This document shows positions 11,836 through 23,610 of a stretch of DNA of 64,000 nt, in pieces. A model generated the notes under the pieces. That model did not search any database, was not told the origin of the DNA, and saw only the letters and a program-made list of their open reading frames with translations. This DNA comes from Heterohyrax brucei (Eukaryota > Chordata > Mammalia > Hyracoidea > Procaviidae), in contig CM053143.1 of assembly GCA_028571685.1 (NCBI GenBank), forward strand, positions 191,001 to 255,000, given 5' to 3'. Numbering within the stretch: position 1 is the stretch's first letter; each line of letters begins with the position of its first letter. A program made the position numbers and the translations under genes.

Positions 11836-12810
11836 CAGCTGGGCTCTCAGGGGTGGCTGGCTCTACCTCCTGGCTGCTAAAGGTGGCAAGTTACTTGTGA
11901 CAACTCTTTTTCATTATGGCAGTCAAGCCTATGGTGTAGCTTGGGGAAGGGAGTAGAGAAGGATGCCACCACATTCAGCTGCCTGGGACTGCTATTCACT
12001 CTAGATGCATTTAACTTGAAAACTGTTTTTCTGCTGAGGGGGTCACTTTCCGGCATGCACCAGATGCAGCTGGGCCCTCAAGATTGGCAAGCCTCATCTC
12101 CTGGTTGGCAAAAATAGCACCCCACTTATGGAGTCTCTGGGGGGCTGCCAGCCAATGTCATGATGTGGCTCTGTGAATGGTGGTGGAAATGCTGCCAACC
12201 CACTCAGCTGACAGTCACCACTGCATTCTCCAGCTGGTCTTATTTTAAAGCTGCCTTACTAAGAGAGGTGTTGTCCAGCAGCCACTGAAAGCAGCTGGGC
12301 CCTCAAGGGTGGCAGGCCCCACCTCCCAGCTGACAGTGATGGCAACTTGTAGGCCATCTCCAGATGCTATTATGTGGCTCAATGACGGGAAGGGTTAGGG
12401 CACTGCTGTCCTTGGCTGGCAGACCCCACCACTATCTCTAGGTAGGATCAGCTTAAAAACAGCTTTTCTGCTGGAGAAGCACTTCCCAAACAGACAATGT
12501 TGCTCAGCATGAAAATTAGTGCCCAGTGAGACTTCAGGCATGGCTGACTCCACTTCTCAGCTGACCAAGATGGTATCCTGCCTGAGGTGCCTTTCCAGCA
12601 GTGAGTCAGCAGAATCTAAGGCACAGCTCAGAGAAGGGGGAAGGCATTGGCACCCTCACTTGGCAGCTGGGTTCTCAAGATGTGGCTGTCCCAAGCAGTC
12701 TCTCTGCTGCAGTTTAAGCACTGCAGTTCAGCATATGAGCGTTGCCAGGCCCACAGGCTTGGTAGATCCAGTCTCTGCCTCCCAGATAATGAAGTAGGCA
12801 TCTGTACCTG
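11836..12810 (-). repeat. Tandem ~230-bp monomers in L1 5' UTR
   Basis: A phrase of the type CAGCTGGG(C/T)(C/T)CTCA(A/G)G followed by GGCTGG/GGCAGG...CACCTCCCAGCTG recurs at 11836, 12067, 12292, ~12524 and 12664. The spacings are about 231, 225, 232 and 140 bp. The units are diverged but collinear. This is a monomeric promoter organisation as known for rodent L1, seen here in an afrotherian L1. Confidence 0.7.
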
Positions 12811-13672
12811 TTGTCTTCTCAAATGATGTGCCAACAGAAGTGTCATGTCTGGCACCTCAGTGACCAACACAGGGAAAAACCCATATCCGAGGGAGACAGG
12901 AAAGTGGATGAGAAAAAACTCACTCACACATGAAACATGTCACACAAGAAACACACCCATCACACAGGATAAAACTGAGTCCAAGTGTGACCAAGGTCTC
13001 TGATGGAGAACAATGGCCACCGTTCCTCAATAGGAAACATTATTTATAGGGCTACAATTAGGAGGAGGTTGTCAAGGCAGTCTATCTTACCAAAAATGGT
13101 TACAATGGTGTTGAGGCATCTCATGACTGGCTGACCCACACTCGGAAGTATCATCAAGGCAAGAGGTAACAGAAAAAGGCAAAGGTCAGGCATTCTCAGA
13201 GGCTCTGTCATACCTGAGAAAGGCCTAAACCTGTGTGTGGAAGTATCAGTAAGGTGGGAGATACAAGGAAGAAGAAACAGACAAAGTTCAGGCTTTCTTG
13301 GAGGCTCTGCCATACCCGAGAAAAGCCTAAACCTACATCAGTAAGGCAATAGGTGGGACAGCACATTCCTAGAAGCCTGCAGCACAGAAGCAGGACTCAG
13401 TGTGCCGCTGCCTCACCTCTGACAGAGGTAGCTTCCCTCTTCCTGTCACCCAGTCCAATCTTACAACCGTACACCAGATCCTAGGTCTCCCAGAATGTCC
13501 ACGCTGCTCTGTTCACTTATTACTCTAGGCCTTAGTTTCAGAGGGAACCGAGAAGACATGTGTCTAGTCTGCCTTCTTGGTCTCCTCCACCTGCCTCCTC
13601 CTCACTTTTATTCTTAATGATTTTGTATCCAGGATTATGGTTGTAAAGTGCAAGTTCAATCAGGTCATAGGC

Positions 13673-13885
13673 CTCCCTGTTGTTGCCATTAAGTGTGTTC
13701 CAGCTCATGGTGAAACCACGTGTGCAAAACAGGAAGACTCCATATGGCTTTCAAGACTGTGGCCTTTTGGAAGCAAATCACCAAGCCTGTTTTCCAAGGG
13801 GCACTTTGTGGGGAGGTTGAACCACCAACATTTTGGCTAGCAGCAGAGTGCTTTACTCTTTGTACCACCCAAGGATTCCTCAGCC
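13673..13885 (-). mobile_element. AfroSINE-like SINE copy
   Basis: Starts TGTTGTTGCCATTAAGTGTG, continues with GACTGTGGCCTTTTGGAAGCA and ends with a reversed tRNA-like head (GGCTAGCAGCAGAGTGCTTT, GTACCACCCAAGGATTCC). About 210 bp, nearly complete. Confidence 0.8.
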
Positions 13886-13989
13886 CTCTTTAATGCCCTG
13901 GTATCAATTTCATTTGCTCTTAGAAAGAAGAACAAACCTCGTGATGCCACAAATGAAGCTGTGAATCCTCTGACCCTTGACTACCACTC

Positions 13990-14390
13990 TAGTGTTAATT
14001 CTGCTCCAGTCTCCCCTGGTTCTCTGCACTCCAGCCACCATGGTCGTCTTCTTAGCCTGCCAATACCATTCCTTTCACCTGGTACATTCTTTGTGTTAAT
14101 GTCTATTCATTCATTAGGTTATGGTTCAGACAAAACTTCACAATAGTATATCTTCTCTTACTGCTTCATACTTTTTTCCGTAATGATAAATGAAGATTGC
14201 ATTTGTATATTTGTTTCTGTTGTTTTAAAAGCAGTCTTTACCCCTAGGAGATGGTGACTTGTATGCGAGCAGGAGCTACACCTATGTCTGTTATCCATTT
14301 TATCCATGGACTTTAAAATTCTCCTAATAAGTGGAGCCCAAGCAATATGTATTATTTGAAGGTATAATAAATAAGTGAACAAATAGAAAT
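13990..14390 (+). mobile_element. L2-like 3' end
   Basis: Contains CCAGTCTCCCCTGGTTCTCTG and 'caataccattcctttcacctggtacattctttg', and ends with 'gcaggagctacacctatgtctgttatcc..aataaataagtgaac'. This matches the usual order of the L2 3' terminus (advice to 'tagactgtaagctcc... aataaatgaatga'). Confidence 0.5.
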
Positions 14391-14489
14391 AAATAATAAG
14401 TTAGATTTGTTTAATATAAAATCAAATACAAGAATAATTAAGTGCTGTAGTGTTGCCTAACACCAGAAATTAAAAAAAGAAAAAAAACT

Positions 14490-14690
14490 AGAAAACCACA
14501 GTGGCCACTGAATCAGTTGTGACTTGTGGTAACCCATGTGTTGCAGAGCTGAGCTGCACATCATAGGGTTTTCAAGGTTGTGACCTTTCAGAAGCAGATC
14601 ACCAGGCTAGTCTCCTGAGCTGTCTCTGGGTGTAGATTCCAACCAAAATCTTTTCATTTTGTTGTCAAGTGCTTAATCATTCATGACTCC
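14490..14690 (-). mobile_element. AfroSINE-like fragment
   Basis: Reversed tail and middle are recognisable (CACAGTGGCCACTGAATCAG, AGGGTTTTCAAGGTTGTGACC, CAGAAGCAGATCACCAGGCT). The tRNA head is lost or strongly altered. Confidence 0.65.
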
Positions 14691-15639
14691 TATGGACTGC
14701 TGTTCTAGAAATAAAGGGTAAGGAATGGCGGTTAAAGCAACCTGAATTCAAGATCCGCATGTATGAGTGAAAATTCCAAACTAAACTTCTTTCTTCTTGA
14801 AGTCCTTTTAAGCATTCAACTCCCTCCCCCAACTTTTTAAAGAAGTACTATGACTGTTTTTGCTTTCAAAATATTCTGTTTATTTTTGTTATGATTCTGG
14901 ACACTTGGCTGGCTGGTGCATTTGTGTAAGGCATAGAAGTAGCAACATTTCTAGCATTAAAAAGAAGTTGCAATGATTGATTGTGATTTCTGGTAATTCG
15001 TTTTCCAAGAAATATCCTAGATTAAATAGGTATTAATTTTACAGTGCATAACATACATTTATACAAAATAACCAACCACATTTTACATAGCTACCCTGTT
15101 CACATATACCACCTTTCTTCCACTGTTGTGAGAATCATTGAGTCATGCCCAGCATGCATCATATGTTTGACAGCTGGATGCCTGAATAGCAGCCAAAATT
15201 TCTCTTTTTTAAAATCTTAGTTAAGAAAAGGCATGTGGTATTTTGAAAAGTCATGAAAGTTGTGACGAATTTTTAAAATAACAATTTCTCTGATTGTTGG
15301 CATGGAAGAATCATCAGTATGTTTTTATGCATGAGCCGCAGCTGTTCTTAGAGTCCATCATTTGCCTTTTGGTGGCATTTGCCAGATTCAAAATCCCATT
15401 ATTTGTGTTCCAAGTGGTTGCATCTATGCAGAAGAATTTTGGTGCTTGGTGAAAGAATTACCCAAGGGTGGACAGATTTTCATGATGTGGCTTACAACCT
15501 GGACCGACCTAAGAGTATCAAACAGCACTGCTCTGTTCTGCTTTGGGGACACATTTTGAAACGTGGAGAGTGGAGACCTACGGTTTCAAAACATGCCTTC
15601 TGATCTACAAGAAACGAACACCATTTTGGTGATTTACGA
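14691..15639. other. Unassigned intergenic DNA
   Basis: No supportable gene or repeat apart from a short ACACTTGGCTGGCTGG string at ~14900 resembling the SINE end unit. A frame of about 74 codons at 15379-15603 has no recognisable similarity. Confidence 0.4.
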
Positions 15640-15869
15640 AGATGAAATCATTCTTTCTGTGTTATTTGTTTTGTTTTGTTTTATTTTTCAATACACTTTA
15701 AGTTTCAGAGTAAGTTTATGTTCACATAAAAAGTGCACAAAGAGCACAGAGAGTTCCTACTTGTCCTCTTGATCCACCATATAATTTTCTTTATTAAAAC
15801 CTTCTATTGATTGTGACGGATGAATCAATATTAATCATTAACTGGTTGGTAGTTTACATCATTGTCATT

Positions 15870-16300
15870 ATTAGTTGCTCTTCAGTCAGCTCCAACTCCT
15901 GTTGACCTTATTTGTAAGAAAATGAAAAACTTTTCTCTGCCTGCATCTCTTCTTGACTCTTTGTATGTTCAATATGATCCACAAGACTTTCATTGGTTAA
16001 TTTTCAGAAGTAGATTACTAGCCTTTTTTCCTAGCCTGCCTTAGCCTATCTACCATAGGTGACCTTGTCAGTATTTGCAATAATTGTGGCATAGCTTCTG
16101 GCATCATGTTGTTGTTGTTAGGTGTTCTTGTGTGGGTTGTGACTCATAGAGACCCTACAGGACAGAGTAGAACCACCCCATACAGTTTCTGAGGAGTGGT
16201 TAGTGGATCTGAACTTCTGACATTTTCATTAGCAGCCAAGCTATTAACCACTATAGCAACACACAAACTGCCATACTACTAGAAACCAAATAGACAGGTG
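15870..16300 (-). mobile_element. Long tRNA-derived SINE, interrupted
   Basis: Reversed SINE with middle landmarks (TCAGAAGTAGATTACTAGCC, CCTAGCCTGCCTTAGCCTATC) and end (AGACAGGTGGTGG just beyond 16300). It is broken between ~16106 and ~16254 by a second SINE. It lies within the L1M region. Confidence 0.7.
16107..16253 (-). mobile_element. AfroSINE nested in SINE
   Basis: TGTTGTTGTTAGGTG (tail), GACTCATAGAGACCCTACAG, GTTTCTGAGGAGTGGTTAG and reversed head (CATTAGCAGCCAAGCTATTA). It splits the 'gcatca / tagcaac' sequence of the surrounding SINE. Confidence 0.8.
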
Positions 16301-16739
16301 GTGGAGTTTACTTTTGAGTTCAGGTGGTGCTCCAGGGTTTTGACAAATGCAAAATGTCATTTATCCACCATTGTGGTATTCCACAAAATGGTTTCATTGC
16401 CCTTAAAATGCCCTGTGCTGTATCTGTTCACTTGTTTTCTGCACCCTTGAACTCCTGACAACCGCTGATCACTTTATTGTCTCTACTGTTTCCTTTTTCA
16501 AGGTGTCACAGAGTTGGATATCATACAATATATAGCTTTTTCAGACTGGCTTATTTCACTTAGCTGTAAGGTTTTACCGTACCTTTTTTGTGGCTTGTCA
16601 GTTCCTCTCTTTTTATCTGTGAATAAAACTCCAAAAATAAGGTGCTCCGAGGATCCACACTTTATCAGCTCACCTATTAAAGGACGTCTTGGTTGCTTTT
16701 GATAATTATGAACGAAAGTGCTATAAACATTCAGGTGCA

Positions 16740-19700
16740 TACTTTCTCTCGTTACTATCTGTTCTAAATCGTATGAAACTCATACTTTGTATGTTCACTT
16801 TCTCGTTGTCTTATAGAAGTAGATTTTTTTCTGGGAAAGAGATGTTTTCACAATGCTAAGTACTCCCAACTCCATGAACAACATAGATTTTGCCAGTTAT
16901 CTAAGTCTCTCTTATTTTCTTGTAGTTATAGCTGGGAGTTCTCCGTGTAAATCTCTGTAATTTCTCTGGGTAGATGAATCACTATGTACTTTCTGTTGTT
17001 ACTATCTGTTCTAAATCGTATGAAACTCATACTTTCTGTATTCACTGTCTCGTTGTTTCTGTAAAGGAATCGTACTGATTTACAGAAGTTTCTCTTGTAT
17101 CCTGTGATTTTAGTATACTCCCCTATCAGATAGAGCGTTCATTTATATATTCCTTGCAATTCTCGATTTCTACCAACGTATCCTCTACTAAAAAGATAAA
17201 AATGATGTTGGAACTTGTACTGGGAGTGTCTGATAGAAGTAGATTTCTTTCTGGGAAAGAGACGTTTTCACAATGCTAAGTACTCCCAACTTGGTGAACA
17301 ACGTAGATTTTGCCAGTTATCTAAGTCTCTCTTATTTTCTGGTAGTTGTAGCTGGGAGTTCTCTGTGTAAATCTCTTTAACTTCTCTAGGTAGATGAATC
17401 ACTATGTACTTTCTCTTGTTACTATCTGTTTTAAACCACACAAGACTCATACTTCGTATGTTCACTGTCTCGTTGTCTTACAGAAGTAGCTATCTTTCTG
17501 GGAAAGAAATGTTTTCACAATGCTAAGTACTCCCAACTCCACGAACAATGTAGATTTTCCCAGTTATCTAAGTCTCTCTTATTTTCTTGTAGGTATAGCT
17601 GGGAGTTCTCTGTTTAAATCTCTGTAACTTCTCTGGGTAGATGAATCACTATGTACTTTCTCTTGTTACTATCTGTTCTAAATCGTATGAAACTCATACT
17701 TTTATATTCACTGTCTCGTTGTCTTATAGAAGTAGATTTGTTTCTGGGAAAGTGATGTTTTCACAATGCTAAGTACTCCCAACACGGTGAACAATGTAGA
17801 TTTTGCCAGTTATCTAAGTCTCTCTTATATTCTTGTAGTTATAGCTGGGAGTTCTGTGTCTAAATCTGTGTAACTTCTCTGGGTAGATGAATCACTATGT
17901 ACTTTCTCTTGTTACTATCTGTTCTAAATCGTATGAAACTCAAGCTTTCCATATTCACTGTCATGTTGTCTTATAGAAGTAGATTTTTTTCTGGAAAGAG
18001 GTGTTTTAGCAATGCTAAGTACTCCCAACTCCATGAACAACATTGATTTTGTCAGTTATCCAAGTCTCTCTTTTGTTCTTGTAGTTATAGCTGGGAGTTC
18101 TCTGTGTAAATTCGTGTAACTTCTCTAGGTAGATGAATCACTACGTACTTTCTCTTGTTACTATCTGTTCTAAATCGTATGAAACTCATATGTTCCGTGT
18201 TCACTGTCTTGTTTCTGTAAAGGAATCCTACTGATTTACTGAAGTTTCTCTTGTATCCTGTGTTTTTGGTATACTCCCCTATCAGTTACAGGGTTTATTT
18301 ATATATTCCTTGCGATTCTCGGTTTCTACCAACGTATCCTCTACTAAAAAGATAAGAATGATGCTGGAACTTGTACTGGCAGTGTCTTATGGAAGTAGAT
18401 TTCTTTCTGGGAAAGAGATGTTTTCACAATGCTAAGTACTCCCAACTCCATGAACAACGTAGATTTTCCCAGTTATCTAAGTCTCTCTTATATTCTGGTA
18501 GTTATAGCTGGGAGGTCTCTGTGTAAATCTCTGTAACATCTCTGGGTAGATCAATCACCATGTACTTTCTCTTGTTACTATCTGTTCTAAATCGTATGAA
18601 ACTCATACTTTGTATGTTCACTGTCTCGTTGTCTTATGGAAGTAGATTTCTTTCTGGGAAACAGATGTTTCAACAATGCTAAGTACTCCCAACTCCATGA
18701 ACAACATAGATTTTGCCACTTATCTAAGTCTCTCTTATTTTCTTGTAGTTATATCTGGGAGTTCTATGTGTAAATCTCAGTAACTTTTCTGGGTTGATAA
18801 ATCACTATGTACTTTCTCTTGTTACTATCTGTTCTAAATCCTATGAAACTCATCCCTTCTATGTTCACTGTTTCGTTGACTTATAGAAGTAGATTTGTTT
18901 GTGGGAAAGCGATGTTTTCACAATGCTAAGCACTCCCAACTCCATGAACAACGTTGATTTTGTCAGTTATCTAAGTCTCTCTTATTTTCTTGTAGTTATC
19001 GCTGGGAGTTCTGTGTGTAAATCTCTGTACCTTCTCTGGGTACATGAATCACTATGTACTTTCTCTTGTTACTATGTGTTCTAAATCGTACGAAACTCAT
19101 ATATTCTCTGCTCACTGTCTCGTTGTTTCTCTAAAGGAATCTAACTGATTTACTGATGTTTCTCTTGTATCGTGTGAATTTCGTACACTCCCCTATCAGT
19201 TAGAGGGTTTATTTAGATATTCCTTGCGATTCTCGGTTTCTACCAACATATCCTCTACTAAAAAGATAAGAATGATGCTGAAACTTTTACTGGGAGTGTC
19301 TATTAGAAGTACATTTCTTTCTGGGAAAGAGATGTTTTCCCAATGCTAAGTACTCCCAACTCGGGGAACAACGTAGATTTTGCCAGTTTCTAAGCCTCTC
19401 TTATTTTCTTGTAGTTATAGCTGGGAGTTCTCTGTGTAAATCTCTGTAACTTCTCTGGGTAGATGAATCACTATGTACTTTCTCTTGTTACTACCTGTTC
19501 TAAATCGTATGAAACTCATCCTTTCTATATTCACTGTCTCGTTGTCTTATAGAAGTAGATTTCTTTCTGGGAAAGAGGTGTTTTGACAATGCTAAGTACT
19601 CCCAACCTCATAAACAACATAGATTTTGCCAGTTATCTAAGTTTCTCTTATTTTCTGGTAGTTATAGCTGGGAGTTCTCTGTGTAAATCTCTGTAACTTC

Positions 19701-22700
19701 TCTGGGTAGATGAATCACTATGTACTTTCTCTTGTTACTATCTGTTCTAAATTGTATGAAACTCATACTTTTACATTCACTGTCTCGTTCTCTTATAGAA
19801 GTGGATTTCTTTCTGGGAAAGGGATGTTTTTACAATGCTAAGTACTCCCAACTTGGTGAACAATGTAGATTTTGCCACTTATCTAAGTCTCTCTTATTTT
19901 TTTGTAGTTATAGCTGGGAGTTTTCTGTCTAAATCTCTGTAACTTCTCTGGGTAGATGAATCACTGTGTACTTTCGTTACTATGTGTTCTAAATCCTATG
20001 AAACTCATGCTTTCCGTGTTCACTGTCACATTGTCTTATAGAAGTAGATTTGTTTGTGAGAAAGAGATGTTTTCACAATGCTGAGTACTCCCTACTCCAT
20101 GAACAACATACATTTTGCCAGTACTCTAAGTCTCTCTTATTTTCTGGTAGTTATACCTGGGAATGCTCTGGGTAAATCTCTGTACCTTCTCCGAGTAGAT
20201 GAATCACTATGTAATTTCTCTTGCTACTATGTGTTCTAAATCATATGAAACTCATGCTTTCTCTGTTCACTGCCTCGTTGTTTCGCTAAAGGAATCCTAC
20301 TGATTTACTGACGTTTCTCTTGAATCGTGTGAATTTCGTATACTCTCCTATCGGTTAGCCAAGCCAAGTGCCGTCGAGTCGGATCCGTTTAGAGGGTTTA
20401 TTTATATATTCCATGCGATTCTCGGATTATACCAACGAATCCACTACTAAAAAGATAAGAACGATACAAGAACTTGTACTGGCAGTGTCTTATAGAAGTA
20501 CATTTCTTTCTGGGAAAGAGATGTTTTCACAATGCTAAATACTCCCAACTCGGTGAACAACGTAGACTTTGCTAGTTATCTAAGTCTCTCTTATTTTATT
20601 GTAGTTATAGTTGCGAGTTCTCTGTGTAAATCTCTGTAATTTCTCTGGGTAGATGAATCACTATGTACTTTCTCTTTTTACTATCTGTTCTAAATCGCAT
20701 GAAACTCATACGTTGTATTTTCACTGTCTTCTTGTGTTATAGAAGTAGATTTGTTTCTGGGAAAGAGATGTTTTCACAATGCTAAATACTCCCAACGCGG
20801 TGAACAACGTACATTTTGCCAGTTATCTAAGTCTCTCTTGTTTGCTTGTAGTTATAGCTGGGAATTCTCTGTGTAAATCTCTATAACTTCTCTGGGTAGA
20901 TGAATCACTATGTACTTTCTCTTGTTACTATCTGTTCTAAATCGTATGAAACACATGCTTTCTATGTTGACTGTCACGTTGTCTTATAGAAGTAGATTTC
21001 TTTCTGGGAAAGAGATGTTTTCACAATGCTAAGTAGTCCCAACTCCATGAACAACGTAGATTTTGCCAGTACTCAGAGTCTCTCTTATTTTCTGGTAGTT
21101 ATAGCTGGGAAATCTCTGTGTAAATCTCTGTAACTTCTCTGGGTATATGAATCACTATGTTCTTTCTCTTGTTACTATCTGTTCTAAATCGTATGAAACA
21201 CATACTTTTGCGTTTACTGTCTCGTTGTCTTATGGAAGTAGATTTCTTTGTGGGAAAGTGATGTTTTCACAATGCTAAGTACTCCCAATTCCATGAATAA
21301 CATAGATTTTTGCCAGTTCTCTAAGTCTCTCTTGTTTTCTTGCAGTTATACCTGAGAGTTCTCTGTGTAAATCTCTGTAAATTCTATGGGTAGATGAATC
21401 ACTATGTACTTTCTCTTGTTACTATCTATTCTAAATCATATGAAACTCATGGTTTCTGTGTTCACTGTCTCGTTTCTGTAAATTTATCCTACTGTTTTAC
21501 TGAAGTTTCTCTTGTATCCTGTGTTTTTCGTATACACCTCTATCAGTTAGAGGGTTTATTTATATATTCCTTGCTATTCTTGGTTTCTACCAATGTATCC
21601 TCTACTAAAAAGATAAGAATGATGCTCAAACTTGTACTGGGAGTGTCTGATAGAAGTAGATTTCTTTTTGGGAAAATGATGTTTTCACAATGCTAAGTAA
21701 TCCCAACTCCATGAACAATGTAGATTTTGCCAGTACTCTAAGTCTGTCTTTTTTTCTGGTAGTTATAGCTGGGAATTCTCTGTGTAAATCTCTGTAACTT
21801 CTCCGGGTAGATGAATCACTATGTAATTTCTCTTGTTACTATCTGTTCTAAATTATATGAAACTAATCCTTTCTATGTTCAGCGTTTCATTGTCTTGTAG
21901 AAGTAGACTTCTTTCTGGGAAAGTGATGTTTTCACAATGCTAAGTACTCCCAACTCCATGAACAACGTAGATTTTCCCAGTTATCTAAGTCTCTCTTATA
22001 TTCTTGTAGTTATAGTTGTGAGTTCTCTGTGTAAATCTCTGTAACTTCTCTGGGTAGATGAACCATTATGTACTTTCTCTTGTTACTATCTGTTCTAAAT
22101 TGTATCAAACTCATACTTTCTCTGTTCACTGTGTCGTTGTTTCTGTAAAGGAATCCTACTGATTTACTGACGTTTCTCTTGTATCCTGTGAATTTCGTAT
22201 ACACCCCTATCAGTTAGAGGGTTTATTTATATATTCCTTGCTATTCTCGGTTTCTACCAACGTATCCTCTATTAAAAAGATAAGAATGATGCTGGAACTT
22301 GTACTGGGAGTGTCTTATAGAAGTACATTTCTTTCTGGGAAAGAGATGTTTTCAAAATGCTAAATACTCCCAACTCCGTGAACAACGTAGATTTTTGCCA
22401 GTTATCTAAGTCTCCTTTATTTTCTTATAGTTACAGCTGAGAGTTCTCTGTGTAAATCTCTGTAACTTCTCTGGGTAGATGAATCACTATGTACTTTCTC
22501 TTGTTACTATCTGTATCTAAATCGTATGAAACTCATACTTTTATTTTCACTGTCTCGTTGTCTTATAGAAGTAGATTTCCTTCTGGGAAAGTGATGTTTT
22601 CACAATGTTAAGTACTCCCAACTCGGTGAACAACGTAGATTTTGCCAGTTATCGAAGTCTCTCTTATTTTCTTGTACTTATAGCTGGTAGTTCTCTGTGT

Positions 22701-22985
22701 AAATCTCTGTAAGTTCTCTCACTAGATGAATCACTATGTACTTCTCTTGTTAGTATCTGTTCTAAATCATATGAGACATCGTAGTTTGTATGTTCACTGT
22801 CTCGTTGTCTTATAGAATTAGATTTTTTTCTGGGAAAGAGGTGTTTTCACAATGCTAAGTACTCCCAACTCGATGAACAACATAGATTTTACAAGTTATC
22901 TAAGTCTCTCTTACTTTCTTGTAGGTATACCTGGGAGTTCCCTGTGTAAATCTCTGTACCTTCTCTGGGTAGATGAATCACTATG
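16740..22985. repeat. Composite satellite array: 21 units of ~247 bp, six with an extra ~173-bp module
   Basis: Every unit contains GAAGTAGATTTCTTTCTGGG, AATGCTAAGTACTCCCAAC, TTATAGCTGGGAGTTCTC and GTAGATGAATCACTATGTAC. Unit anchors ('..TATAGAAGTAG') lie near 16811, 17231, 17479, 17723, 17971, 18388, 18633, 18881, 19301, 19546, 19792, 20036, 20490, 20736, 20983, 21230, 21649, 21894, 22314, 22562 and 22810. Steps are 244-248 bp, except ~417-420 bp where module B (GTAAAGGAATCCTACTGATT ... AAAAAGATAAGAATGATGC) is present. B occupies about 17056-17228, 18211-18384, 19126-19298, 20280-20487 (with a 28-bp insert), 21473-21646 and 22139-22311. Units are visibly similar but not identical. The array opens at TACTTTCTC and closes at CACTATG, which adjoin in the monomer, so it holds a whole number of units. 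No coding frame spans units. Confidence 0.95.
20359..20386 (-). mobile_element. 28-bp SINE/RTE tail insertion in satellite module B
   Basis: CCAAGCCAAGTGCCGTCGAG plus TCGGATCC is present only in the fourth B module. It is flanked by GTTAG (20354-20358) and GTTTAG (20387-20392), while the other B modules read CAGTTAGAGGG uninterrupted. It is a micro-insertion that post-dates this unit and is not shared with its neighbours. Confidence 0.85.
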
Positions 22986-23610
22986 TGATTCTCTGTAAAG
23001 AGAAGTTTTCAATTCATTTGGGTAAATGTCTGGAAGCACAGTTACTAATCATATAGTAATCTTATGTTCAGCTTTATGAGAAATTCCCAGACTGTTTTCT
23101 ATTGTGATTATACTATTTTACATTACAATCAACAGTGAATGAGAGTTCCTGTTTTTCTGCATCTTTACTGGTATTTGGTATAGCTGGTGTTTTGAATTTT
23201 AAGTATGTTCTGATGTCTCAATGCTGCTTTAACTTCCAATTCCTCAAAGACATGATTTTTAGTATCTTTTCATGTGCTAATTTGCCATCTTGTATCTTCT
23301 TTGGGAGGTGACTGCTGAGGTCCTTTGCCCATTTTGCAATTGGGCTGTTAGTTTTTGTATTGTTGAGTCTCTTTTTCTTTCCTTTTTTTAAAATCTTGGA
23401 TTCAAGTGCTTTGTAAGATATGTGTTTGTCCTGTTTTATCCCCATATATGGCTGTCTTTTCATTCTCTGAATTTTTACAGGAGTAAAGTTTTAATTTTAG
23501 GGAAGTTAAGAAATTAAAAAAAGTTAAACACATCGTTTTTTTCTTTAATGTATTGTTTCTGGTATTGTGTCTAGAAACTCATTGCCAAACTATATATTAC
23601 ATTTTAATGC
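22986..23610 (-). mobile_element. L1M-type 3' region, right half
   Basis: Continuation of the L1 from 16739: AGAAGTTTTCAATTCATTTG, GAAATTCCCAGACTGTTTTC, 'gtgaatgagagttcctg', TTGGGAGGTGACTGCTGAGG, and GTCTAGAAACTCATTGCCAA near 23570. The order matches the same antisense L1 consensus as the left half, so the two halves are one element. Confidence 0.85.

Larger units (their letters stand above)
10006..13590 (-). mobile_element. L1 5' end: 5' UTR, ORF1 remnant, start of ORF2
   Basis: Read on the minus strand it starts near 13590 with an L1-like 5' end (GGAGACCAAGAAGGCAGACT). A long 5' UTR follows, then ORF1 (about 11700-10860) and the inter-ORF region with the beginning of ORF2 (about 10790-10006; plus-strand GGATGGATCATGTCTTTTCA and CCATTTACATTCAATGTAAT are antisense L1 ORF2 strings). 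The 26700-29390 element is a related copy. The ORF2 remainder is missing. Confidence 0.85.
15640..16739 (-). mobile_element. L1M-type 3' region, left half (split by satellite)
   Basis: Plus-strand text is antisense to an old L1 3' region: GTTTTGACAAATGCAAAATG, GAACTCCTGACAACCGCTGA, 'gagttggatatcatacaatatatagctttttcagactggctt', and finally GCTATAAACATTCAGGTGCA at 16720-16739. The expected continuation (AAGTTTTCAATTCATTTGGG) occurs only at 23000, after the satellite. Two nested SINEs interrupt it at 15870-16300. Confidence 0.85.

Noticed and set aside
12519-12927. Overlapping 92- and 99-codon frames
   Set aside because: They fall in the L1 5' UTR monomer region on both strands and have no L1 protein similarity.
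10006-13590. Twin-primed single L1 combining 9340-10005 (+) with 10006-13590 (-)
   Set aside because: Twin priming places the inverted 5' part before the forward 3' part. Here the forward 3' part comes first and there is no A-tail at the junction, so two separate elements or a later rearrangement is more likely.
15379-15603. 74-codon frame as a possible exon or pseudogene
   Set aside because: No similarity recognised, no splice-site support and no conserved pattern.
16740-22985. CRISPR-like or gene-cluster interpretation of the repeat array
   Set aside because: Units of ~247 bp are contiguous with no spacers, AT-rich and without open frames. This is a eukaryotic satellite.
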